Assembly: GCA_964632945.1 (NCBI GenBank)
Contig: CAZWCX010000007.1
Span: 48,532-112,531 of the forward strand
DNA: 64,000 bases
Origin: CAZWCX01 sp964632945
Lineage (GTDB): Bacteria; Planctomycetota; MHYJ01; WSZJ01; CAZWCX01
Reading direction: 5' to 3'
Notes under the pieces: model-generated
What the model was told of the DNA's origin: nothing
What the model saw: the letters and a program-made list of their open reading frames with translations, nothing else
The model's database searches: none
Position numbers and translations under genes: made by a program
Shown here: positions 45,199 through 53,004 of the stretch, piece by piece
Position numbering within the stretch: position 1 is the first letter of the stretch
How the letters are laid out: every line of letters starts with the position of its first letter

Positions 45199-46634
45199 GG
45201 CGTTTCCTCCTTTTCCCCGCCGAGGGGCGGGGACGCTACGGTCAGGGTGAGCCCCTTGCGATCGCGCACGACCACCCGCTGGCGGGCGGCGAGCGGGGTC
45301 GGCGACACCGCCCGCCAGTACTCCCCGTGCACGAACACGGTCCCGACAAACCCGCCGGCGGCGGCGGTGAAGTCTTCCAGGACTTCCGCTGCTTCCCCCA
45401 CCATCCCTTCCGTCCCCGTGCGGACCTGCGCGCGGTGGGCGCGGACGATGTTGCCGACCAGGAAGGCGGCGATGAGCCCGGTCGCGACCGCCACCGGGAC
45501 GACGACGCCGGCGGAGACGCGCAGGAACCCGGTCGGCGAATCCACGAGCATGAGACCGCCGAGCACCAGGCAGGCGATGCCGCCCGCGGTCAGGGCGCCG
45601 AAGCTCACCACGTACGCCTCGGCGACGAACAGGCCGAGCGCCAGCACGATCAGCGCGAGTCCGGCCCCGTTGAGCGGCAGAACGGCGAGGCCGAAGCAGC
45701 CGAGCACGAGACAGGCGATGCCGAGCGTCCCGGCCACCCCCCACCCGGGGCTGTAGAGTTCGAAGAGGATGCCGTAAAAGCCGAACATCAGGAGCAGGAA
45801 CGCGACGTTGGGATCGGAGATGGCGCCCAGCAGGCGCTCGCCCCACCATGGAGGAATGTGGAGGACCACGGCGTTGCGGGTGGCGAGTGGCGAGTGGTCC
45901 GGGAGTCGCGCCACCCGGCGCCCGTCGAGTTTCGTCAGCAGGTCGGCGACGTCGATCGCGTCCAGGTCGACCACGCCCTCGCGCACCGCTTCGCTCGCGG
46001 TGATGGAAAGGCTCTCGGAGACGGCGCGTTCGGCCCAGTCCGCGTTCCGTCCGTGCCGCTCGGCCAGCGCGCGCGCCCACGCGCGCGTGTCGTTGACGAC
46101 CTTGGTTTCCGTCGCGGATGGCCCCGGCTGTACCGGCGGCGGCTGCCCGGCACCGCCCTCGGGCCCTCCGGCCGGCGGAGCGTCGGGAGATTGCGGCGGG
46201 CCGATCGGCAGCCCGCCGATCTGTACCGGGTGCGCCGCGCCGATGTGGGTCCCCGGCGCCATCGCCGCGAAATCCGCCGCCAGCGTCAGAAAGAGGCCCG
46301 CCGATGCCGCCCTCGCCCCCTGCGGCGAGACGAACACCACCACCGGCACACCACACCCGAGCAGATCCCGTACGATCTCCCGCGTCGAATCGACCAGCCC
46401 GCCCGGCGTGTCCAGCTCGATCAGCAGACACTCCGCCTGCGCGTGTTCGGCCTGCTCCTTGGCCCGCCGCAGGTAGCGCGCGGCGACCGGCGTGATCGGT
46501 TCATCCTCCACGCGCACGGAAAAGACGATCGGCGTGGGGGAGGGCCGGTCCGCCGGCTCGGTGGTCGGGGCTTGCGCCGTCAACGGCGTTGCGGCGATCA
46601 GAAGTGCAAATGAGACGAGGACCGTCACGCGCAT
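45195..46634 (-). CDS. nfeD: NfeD-family membrane-bound ClpP-like serine protease (479 aa)
   Basis: A signal peptide (MRVTVLVSF to LTAQA) leads into a ClpP-like domain with LIELDTPGGLVDSTREIV and the nucleophile region RAASAG (S111). The likely catalytic Lys is K178 (ETKVVND), the Ser-Lys dyad of NfeD1b-type proteases. Four or five membrane helices follow. The C-terminal OB-fold domain carries GMVGEAAEVLEDF. A Gly/Pro-rich insert lies between Ser and Lys. The ATG at 46634 has GGAGG upstream; the reading frame upstream to 46700 is basic and not expected. The genomic pairing with slipin is the known arrangement. Confidence 0.92.
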   Translation of the reverse strand: MRVTVLVSFALLIAATPLTAQAPTTEPADRPSPTPIVFSVRVEDEPITPVAARYLRRAKEQAEHAQAECLLIELDTPGGLVDSTREIVRDLLGCGVPVVVFVSPQGARAASAGLFLTLAADFAAMAPGTHIGAAHPVQIGGLPIGPPQSPDAPPAGGPEGGAGQPPPVQPGPSATETKVVNDTRAWARALAERHGRNADWAERAVSESLSITASEAVREGVVDLDAIDVADLLTKLDGRRVARLPDHSPLATRNAVVLHIPPWWGERLLGAISDPNVAFLLLMFGFYGILFELYSPGWGVAGTLGIACLVLGCFGLAVLPLNGAGLALIVLALGLFVAEAYVVSFGALTAGGIACLVLGGLMLVDSPTGFLRVSAGVVVPVAVATGLIAAFLVGNIVRAHRAQVRTGTEGMVGEAAEVLEDFTAAAGGFVGTVFVHGEYWRAVSPTPLAARQRVVVRDRKGLTLTVASPPLGGEKEETP

Positions 46635-47150
46635 GATACACCTCCCCTTCCCGCGTCGGGGTTTACGGCGTCGTGGCCGGAGGCGAGAAAGGAAGCGCAA
46701 ACCCGGTGCCCGCGGGGGGGATTCGGGGGCGCAGCGGGTGGTTCCGGCGGCAGGAAGCGTGCCACGACGTCCGCGTGCGCGAACGGGAGGCCTCGGACCG
46801 CCAGACCCGCCGCGGGTCAGGGATCAGCCCGGCGAGCGCGCGGCCGATGTGCGGCGGGACCATCGGATCGCGTTTGGAGTCGAGCCGGAGCAGGGGGACG
46901 GGAAAGCCCCGGCCCGTGTCGCGGCGCGCGCGCCGGGCGTGGCGGAATTCGGCGGGGAACGGGGAGGGGAGTCCCTATGATCATGGGTGTCCTATCTATC
47001 CCCGGCGAGCCCCGGGGCGCGAAAGGTGGCCGAGCTGTCGATTCGATCGGATTCGTCGTCCTTGCGCGGCCCCAGCCGGCGCTTGCGCTACCCCGGCGCC
47101 TTCGTCAGAATGTCGGCTTCGATTCGGCCGCCCCTATTCGGGAATCCACC
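46635..47150. other. Divergent gap between nfeD and the lipoprotein gene
   Basis: A 516-base gap. The segment nearest nfeD (about 46635-46770) is duplicated at 48987-49120, both copies lying upstream of an nfeD-like start. No promoter of good quality and no gene is visible. Reading frames here are high-GC background. Confidence 0.4.
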
Positions 47151-48458
47151 ATGCGCCACCCGCTGCCCGTCCGGGTCCTCCTCGTTGCGATCCTGGCCAT
47201 CCTGCCGCTCTCTTCCTGTTCGTGTCGCAAGAAGACCGACGCGGAGCTTGCCGCGGAAGAGCGCGCGAAGGTGGAGAAGCGCCTGCGCTCCTGCCTGTCG
47301 CTGTTCCCGTATCGGGCCTTCAAGGCGTGCCTGCGCTCGAAGGGCCAGCCCGGACGTCCGGAGGTCTTCGACCGGCTCGAGCAGGCGGTTGCGGCCACGG
47401 AGGCCGGGGTCCTTTCCGCCGCCCCGGACCAGCCGAAGCCGGCCGCGGCGTTTTCCGAGCTGGCGATCGCCCTCTATCGCTCCCGCGAGACGCTGAAGGA
47501 CGTCGACGAGGACGACTTTCCCACGCTCTGGGCCGCGTCGCACCCGCCGGGGACCCCCCCGCCGTTCGCAGGCTACGACGCGGGCATGGAGCACGCCAGC
47601 TTCGCGCTGATCTGGATGGCGCTCGACCTGTCCGGCCGCAGCGGCCCGCTCCCCGCGCGCGAGGTGGTCTTCTACGAGCTTGCGCGGGCCAAGGAGGGCC
47701 CGAACTGGCCGCTCCCGGTGCGGGCCGCCGTGCGGTTGGGCCGCGGCGCGGCGTTCGCCGCCGCCAAGTTTCACTACGCCGCGGAGGAGGAACTCACCGG
47801 ATACCTCGCGCTCGTCGGCAGTCCCGAACCGATCCTGCCCGTGAACCTGGCGGGATCCACGCTCGAGTCGGAACGTCTGCGCGCGCTCATGCTGGGCATC
47901 GGACACGTTGCGCGCGCTTGGAATCGAATGGGGCTCGATCGCGGGGAGGGCGCGGTCGATGACCTGGACGTGGGGATCGAGCACCTGGCCCATGCGGGCG
48001 GCGAAAACGAACTCGTCTTGTGGGGGCGCGCGTTCGTGCACGCCAAACGGGGCCGCTACGAGAAGGCCGCCGAGGCGCTCGACCGGCTCGCGGACAGCCC
48101 CCACCTCGAGGAGACCGCGAAACAGGAGGTCCGGGTCAGCGCCGCGTCGCTGCGGTCGAAAGGGACCGATCCGGTGATCTTCGCCAAGTACCGCGCCATG
48201 GGTGACCTGATCGCCGCGCTCCTCGCGCGCGCCGGCGGACTCGAGCGGGTACTGGTTGCCGCGCTCGGCGAGGAGAAGGGGAAGCAGGCCTACCGCCCGG
48301 TCGCCTGGCTCCACGGCGCGCGCGTGGGATTCCAGCAGGCGGCGGAGGGCGGCAGCCTCAGCGAGTGGGCCAAGGACCTCGGCGAGGAAGGCCTGGCCCT
48401 CGGCAAGCGGGGCGTGGAGCACGTGAAAGCGATGATCGGGGGCGGCGAGGCGAAGTAG
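47151..48458 (+). CDS. Lipoprotein, helical repeat-like, unknown function (435 aa)
   Basis: A clear lipoprotein signal: basic start, LLVAILAILPLSSC lipobox at about residue 23, then Ser-Cys. The mature protein is helical throughout (for example VRLGRGAAFAAAKFHYAAEEEL), consistent with TPR-like repeats. No enzyme motif is recognised. The ATG at 47151 is chosen over the frame's upstream start at 46977 because the signal begins there. It is divergent from nfeD. It might serve the envelope system to the left, but only position supports this. Confidence 0.8.
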   Translation: MRHPLPVRVLLVAILAILPLSSCSCRKKTDAELAAEERAKVEKRLRSCLSLFPYRAFKACLRSKGQPGRPEVFDRLEQAVAATEAGVLSAAPDQPKPAAAFSELAIALYRSRETLKDVDEDDFPTLWAASHPPGTPPPFAGYDAGMEHASFALIWMALDLSGRSGPLPAREVVFYELARAKEGPNWPLPVRAAVRLGRGAAFAAAKFHYAAEEELTGYLALVGSPEPILPVNLAGSTLESERLRALMLGIGHVARAWNRMGLDRGEGAVDDLDVGIEHLAHAGGENELVLWGRAFVHAKRGRYEKAAEALDRLADSPHLEETAKQEVRVSAASLRSKGTDPVIFAKYRAMGDLIAALLARAGGLERVLVAALGEEKGKQAYRPVAWLHGARVGFQQAAEGGSLSEWAKDLGEEGLALGKRGVEHVKAMIGGGEAK

Positions 48459-48513
48459 CGGCCGCACGGCGGTCCGCGCCCCGCCCGGAGCGCGTGAGCG
48501 GCGTCGGTGGGGA

Positions 48514-48753
48514 TCACGCGACGGGGACCCCGGCCCCCCCCGGCGCGTTGCCGGTGTGGCTGTAGAGGACGATCGAATCCACCGCCACCTCGGCATCCTA
48601 GCCAACCGTCTCCGAGAACACGATGCGAAGCTGGACGGGCGCATCCAAGGAGAAGGCAAGATCTGCAACCGGGTAGCGTGGGCCGCCACCGGCTTTCTCG
48701 ACCGAGGACGGGACATACACGGAGCCAGGCAAGAACACGCTCCGTCGGCGCAT
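48514..48753 (-). pseudogene. Orphan C-terminal gene fragment with internal stop
   Basis: Reading from ATG 48753 gives VFLPGSVYVPSSVEKAG and LAFSLDAPVQLRIVFSETVG. An in-frame TAG follows at 48598-48600, then 27 residues (DAEVAVDSIVLYSHT onward) to TGA at 48514. The sequence looks like the end of a beta-sandwich domain, and the text after the stop continues it naturally, so a former gene is likely. No full-length copy is in the window, and the family is not recognised. Confidence 0.5.
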
Positions 48754-48794
48754 CGCACTGCGGGTGGGTTGGACGAAGAGGAGGACGAGCGCGG

Positions 48795-48986
48795 CTTCGG
48801 GCGGCTCTCCTGCGCACCAGCGAGCAGGTCCGTCACGAAGCGACCGGCGTGATCGGCTCTTCCTCCAACCGCACAGTCCATACGATCGGCGCGGGGGGCT
48901 GTCCGCCGGCTCGGTCGTCGGTGCTTGCGCCGTCAACAGCGTCGCGGCGGTCAGAAGTGCGAAACAAAGAGGACCGTCACGTGCAT
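48795..48986 (-). pseudogene. Frameshifted partial copy of the nfeD 5' end
   Basis: The start codon ATG at 48986 is followed by HVTVLF and a stop after eleven codons. A frame change then gives LLTAQAPTTEPAD, and another VRLEEEPITPVAS. These match the functional gene's LTAQAPTTEPAD and VRVEDEPITPVAA. The homology continues upstream of the start to about 49110 (matching 46635-46760), so a segment including the leader was duplicated. The protease domain is absent. Confidence 0.7.
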
Positions 48987-49242
48987 GATACGCCTCTCCG
49001 TTCCACCGCGGGGTTCGCGGCTCCGTGGCGGGAGTCGGGAGAGGGGGCGCAAACCCGTGTGCCCGCGGTGCCGAACCGGAGTCGCCGTGAGTGGTTCCGG
49101 GGGCAGGGTCGGCGTTTGCGGGCCCGCAGGCGTCGCGCCCCGCCGATGAACGCCCCCGCATGTGCCGGCGCGGGGATTCGGAGGGTCCGGCACGGGATGT
49201 GCGTTTGCTACGTTCGGATCGGACTTGCCGATGAGGTGATCC

Positions 49243-49914
49243 ATGAAAAAGAGCGAGGATTCCCTTCGGCGTAGAGTCGCCGAACTGGTGGCGGATGCAA
49301 AACGGAGACGGGCCGAGTCGGCACGCGATTTCGCGGCGAATGCGGCCGACGCGATGAGACGGCGTGCCGAGTTCGGCCCGTGGGCGACCGAGCTACTCCG
49401 CTCCGTGATTTTGCCGCGCCTCCGTCTCGTCGAGAGTCTGGTCCCGGACTCCCGCTGCCCGGATACGATCGAGGGTGCGGGCCTCACGCTCACCTTCAAC
49501 GTCTCCCGCAGGATCCCGGCGACCGTCACCCTCCATATCATCCTGGACCTTGATGATGATGGGAAGGTCCATGTGCGCTGCCTTCCTTCGATCCTGCCGA
49601 TCCTGATGGAGATTCGGCCGCAGGACGAATTGGCGTTGCCGCTGCAGTCCCTGACCGACGCGTCGATTGCGGACTTCGTGGAGACGGGCCTCGTGCGGTT
49701 CGTCGACGACTGGCTTCGGCTTCAACGGGACCCGGCCTATCGGCGGGACAACCAGGTTCCGGATCCGGTCTGCGGCATGCGGGTTGATCGGTGGAACCCA
49801 GTGGGGTCCGAAGAGCATGACGGCACTCGCTGGTTTTTTTGCTCTCGAGCGTGTCGGGACCGGTTCGTGGCCGACCCGGCGTCGTTCCGTTCACCCAAGG
49901 GGAGTTCCGCATGA
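49243..49914 (+). CDS. YHS-domain protein, first of a tandem pair (223 aa)
   Basis: The N-terminal 45 residues are basic and helical. A middle domain of about 110 residues has beta-strands (GLTLTFNVSRR, VTLHIILDL). The C-terminus is a YHS domain: DPVCGMRVD with C177, then CSRACRDRF and DPASF. YHS domains occur in metal ATPases and other heavy-metal proteins and bind metal through cysteines. The ATG at 49243 follows GAGGTGATCC. It overlaps the next gene by ATGA (49911-49914), and both encode proteins of 223 residues. Confidence 0.85.
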   Translation: MKKSEDSLRRRVAELVADAKRRRAESARDFAANAADAMRRRAEFGPWATELLRSVILPRLRLVESLVPDSRCPDTIEGAGLTLTFNVSRRIPATVTLHIILDLDDDGKVHVRCLPSILPILMEIRPQDELALPLQSLTDASIADFVETGLVRFVDDWLRLQRDPAYRRDNQVPDPVCGMRVDRWNPVGSEEHDGTRWFFCSRACRDRFVADPASFRSPKGSSA

Positions 49915-50582
49915 GCCTCGAGACCTTGGCGACACGGATCCGGGAGTTGCTGCGAGAACATGAGACTCGTCTGGCCGAGGAGCGCACCGGCCTCGAGCAG
50001 CAGATGGCGGCGATGGAAGATCGCCGGCACCGGCTCGAAACTGCCGCGACTCCGATCCTCGAGGCGGTGGTTACGCCGCGATTGCAGTCGGTCGCCGAGT
50101 TGCTCGGAGACGCAGAGCTGCACTTCGACCGCGAGCGGCTGTGGGCGACCGTGGAGCTGAATCGCTCGAAGGCATTGCCTCTCTCGATCGCTCTTTCGGT
50201 CGGGTTCGTGCAGACGGAGAGCGGAGGCGAAGTGCGCTTCGAGCCTCGCGTGCGCCCCACGTGGAGCGGCTTTCCCCCCGCGGAGGCGGTGGCGGTTTCG
50301 GTCGAGCAACCGGACGAAGATGCGATCAGAGATTTCCTCGACGAACGAATCGTGCCCTTCGTTCGGCGGTATCTGGAACTTCAGGAGGAACCCGCCCTGC
50401 GGCGAAACTTCCTCGTCCCCGACCCGGTCTGCGGGATGCGCGTGGATCGCCGCCAGGCTGCAGCCCAGGCAGAGCACGCGGGCCAAACCTACTATTTCTG
50501 CGCCGAGGTTTGTCGGGCCCGATTCGTGGCCGATCCGCCATCCTTCGTAAACCGTCAGAGCGTGGACGCCTCCGGCGCATAG
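49911..50582 (+). CDS. YHS-domain protein, second of a tandem pair (223 aa)
   Basis: Same layout and length as the preceding protein: helical N-terminus (RIRELLREHETRL), a middle domain (AELHFDRERLWATVELN), then a YHS domain with DPVCGMRVD (C174), FCAEVCRARF and DPPSF. The start overlaps the upstream stop by four bases. The two middle domains align only loosely but share position and predicted strands, so the pair came from duplication. Both precede the metal-efflux genes with the same orientation. Likely role: metal binding or delivery to the efflux system (inference). Confidence 0.85.
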   Translation: MSLETLATRIRELLREHETRLAEERTGLEQQMAAMEDRRHRLETAATPILEAVVTPRLQSVAELLGDAELHFDRERLWATVELNRSKALPLSIALSVGFVQTESGGEVRFEPRVRPTWSGFPPAEAVAVSVEQPDEDAIRDFLDERIVPFVRRYLELQEEPALRRNFLVPDPVCGMRVDRRQAAAQAEHAGQTYYFCAEVCRARFVADPPSFVNRQSVDASGA

Positions 50583-50987
50583 GGCCGACCGGAAGCACCG
50601 ATCGGGTCGAGGCGTTGGAGACGGGTAGTTCGGTGCCCCTGCAATGGTGTGCCGATCCTCCTGCCCCCAGCGACGATCTCCTATCCAGACGACGGTTGGA
50701 TTGCGGAATACTCCGCCCGAGCACGCTGGATTCCCCACCCGGGTGGGGGCTGAGCCTGGGCGGAAAAGACGTTCCGCGGTCGTTGCCCGGATTCGACATC
50801 GTCGCCGCCGATCGTGCCCTCTGGCAGGGCGCACCGTTCGGCCCGTGATTTGCACCAGCAGGATTCGGGGACAACCGCTGCCCTCGACGGCGGGGAAAGC
50901 GATCGTCGGGGATCCGTCAAGCAAGCTTCTCCGGCCGGGAGGGGGCCCTCGAGGGAGGTGGCCTTGAAGGGGAGGTACGCAGATCCC
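50583..50987. other. Gap before the metal-efflux adaptor, with a palindrome
   Basis: A 405-base gap without a recognisable gene. It holds a 16-base perfect palindrome (ccccacccgggtgggg, 50733-50748) nested between tccgccc (50712-50718) and gggcgga (50758-50764). The layout could be an attenuator or the operator of a metal-responsive regulator; no regulator gene is in the window. Confidence 0.4.
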
Positions 50988-52994
50988 ATGAGAAGGCCCG
51001 AATCGAATTGCCGGGTCGTCGCTCCGGCGCATCGAGCGTGCGCCCATGCGCGGCTTGCCTGGTTGCTGCTTGGCGCGATGATTGCGGTCGCGGCGGGATA
51101 CGGCCTCGGCCGGCGATCCGGCTTGGACTCCGCGTCCTCCGACCTTGTCGTCGCGCGGGGTCAATCCGCCGCCCCGGCGACTCTGTACACTTGCGGCATG
51201 CATCCGGAAGTGATCCAGGATCGTCCCGGAAGCTGCCCCAAGTGCGGGATGAAGCTGGTCCCGATGAGCCCCGATCGCGCGCGTCTGATCCGGGGCGACG
51301 CAGGATCCGAGGACGCAGGGGACAGCGGGCGGAGGGTGCGGTACTGGCGCGCCCCGATGGATCCGACGTACGTTCGGAATGAACCGGGGAAGAGTCCAAT
51401 GGGAATGGACTTGGTGCCAGTCTACGAGGACGAAGTCTCCGGGGGGCCAACCATCCGAATCGATCCGGTCACCGAACAGAACATGGGGATTCGGTACGCG
51501 AAAGTTCGTCGCGGACCTCTGGATCGGAAGGTGCGCACGTTGGGGCTGATCCAATACGATGAATCCGGGCTCGGCACGGTGTCGACCCGGGTGGACGGAT
51601 GGATCGAAAAGCTGCACGTGCAGCAGACGGGCACGCAGGTGCATGCCGGCGATCCTCTGTTCGATCTTTACTCGCCGCAACTCTACAGCGTGCAGGACGA
51701 GTTTCTGACGGCGCTGCGCGCGACCCGCGATGCCGCGGGTCGCGGGGAGGACCAGGCGGCGGCAATGGTGCGACGCAATCTGGAGTCGGCGCGGATGCGA
51801 TTGCGGCTCTACGATATCAGCGAGGCGCAGATCTCCGCCCTCGAGAAGGATGGCGTCCTCCGGCGGACCCTGACGGTTTCCTCCCGGTTGACCGGAATCG
51901 TGATTCACAAGGGGGTCGTCGACGGGGACCATGTTCGTGCCGGCGCTCCGGTGTATCGCATCGCCGATCTTTCGACGGTATGGGTGATGGGGAAGGTGTA
52001 CGAGTCCGATCTGCCCTTCATTCGGCTCGGCCAGGAAGCGCGGATGACGCTCGACTACCTCCCCGGTCGCGAGTGGCGCGGGCGGGTCACCTACGTCTAT
52101 CCGTACCTGGAGCCCGGTTCGCGCGAGGTGCCGGTGCGCATGGAATTCCACAATCCGGGGTACGACCTCAAGCCGGGCATGTACGCGACGCTCGAGGTCC
52201 GCTCGCGACGGGCGGAACAGGCGGTTCTGGTTCCCGCCCCCGCCGTCCTTCGGTCCGGTGAGCGGAACGTCGTATTCGTGGCAGCGGGGGACGGTTCGTT
52301 CGAACCGAGAAGCGTGGCGGTCGGGTCGCGGGGGGCGGAGGACGAGTACGAGGTCCGTTCCGGCTTGGCCCCCGGCGAGACGGTGGTCTTGAGCGGCCAG
52401 TTCCTGCTCGATTCGGAGAGCCGGTTGCGGGAGGCCACGCTCAAGATGCTCGATCCGTCGCGCGCGAATCCGGCGGCTGCGGGAGATCCCGTGCGGGCGG
52501 CGACTGGGCCGGGGGGCGGCGCGCCGTCCGGTCCCGTGCGCTATGTCTGCCCGATGCCGAGCCACGCCAGCGTTCTCCATGACGTGGCGGGTCGGTGTCC
52601 CCTGTGCGGAATGACGATGGTGCCGGTGTCCGATTGGAGCACGGAGGGAAGCCCGCTGGATCATTACACATGTCCGATGCCGGTGCACCGACACGTCCGG
52701 GGGGACGCGCCCGGGAAGTGTCCCGAGTGCGGGATGACCCTCATTCCGATCACCCGCGAGGAGGCCGAGCGCTTTCGTCGGGCGGGCGACGGGACGCCCG
52801 CGCCGTCGCTCTACACCTGTCCGATGCCTGCGCACGCCGACGTGGTGAGAGCGGCGCCCGGTGCTTGCCCGCGTTGCGGCATGACCCTGGTGCCGACCGC
52901 GCAGGTCCCGCACGGCCGGGACGCGGAGCGGCACTGGCGCGAGGCCCGGGAACGCGAAGGGCGGGAAGGCCACGGCGGTCACGAGGGCCATTGA
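50988..52994 (+). CDS. cusB: CusB-like RND efflux adaptor with five heavy-metal-binding modules (668 aa)
   Basis: A membrane helix at about 25-45 (LAWLLLGAMIAVAAGYGLG) anchors the protein. Heavy-metal-binding modules follow: YTCGMHPE to CGMKLVPM (67-93), then a degenerate one (YWRAPMDPTY to GMDLVPV). The central adaptor region (VRGPL-type strands, lipoyl-like DGWIEKLHVQQTG, IRIDPVTEQNMG) is as in CusB. After it come three more modules: YVCPMPSH (from about 519), YTCPMPVH (from about 560) and YTCPMPAH (from about 609). Each ends CGMT(M/L)xP. The C-terminus is His/Glu/Arg-rich (HGGHEGH). The ATG at 50988 is used, with GGAGG at 50971; a GTG at 50958 is an alternative. Cu(I)/Ag(I) is the favoured substrate. 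Confidence 0.9.
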   Translation: MRRPESNCRVVAPAHRACAHARLAWLLLGAMIAVAAGYGLGRRSGLDSASSDLVVARGQSAAPATLYTCGMHPEVIQDRPGSCPKCGMKLVPMSPDRARLIRGDAGSEDAGDSGRRVRYWRAPMDPTYVRNEPGKSPMGMDLVPVYEDEVSGGPTIRIDPVTEQNMGIRYAKVRRGPLDRKVRTLGLIQYDESGLGTVSTRVDGWIEKLHVQQTGTQVHAGDPLFDLYSPQLYSVQDEFLTALRATRDAAGRGEDQAAAMVRRNLESARMRLRLYDISEAQISALEKDGVLRRTLTVSSRLTGIVIHKGVVDGDHVRAGAPVYRIADLSTVWVMGKVYESDLPFIRLGQEARMTLDYLPGREWRGRVTYVYPYLEPGSREVPVRMEFHNPGYDLKPGMYATLEVRSRRAEQAVLVPAPAVLRSGERNVVFVAAGDGSFEPRSVAVGSRGAEDEYEVRSGLAPGETVVLSGQFLLDSESRLREATLKMLDPSRANPAAAGDPVRAATGPGGGAPSGPVRYVCPMPSHASVLHDVAGRCPLCGMTMVPVSDWSTEGSPLDHYTCPMPVHRHVRGDAPGKCPECGMTLIPITREEAERFRRAGDGTPAPSLYTCPMPAHADVVRAAPGACPRCGMTLVPTAQVPHGRDAERHWREAREREGREGHGGHEGH

Positions 52995-53004
52995 GGAGCC
53001 GGTC

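Noticed and set aside
46673..47962. Plus-strand frame of 429 codons overlapping the lipoprotein gene
   Set aside because: The lipoprotein frame (47151-48458) has a signal and lipobox; this one is an out-of-frame shadow.
50644..50967. Short plus-strand frame before the efflux adaptor
   Set aside because: No ribosome site, no similarity, composition like background; treated as part of the regulatory gap.
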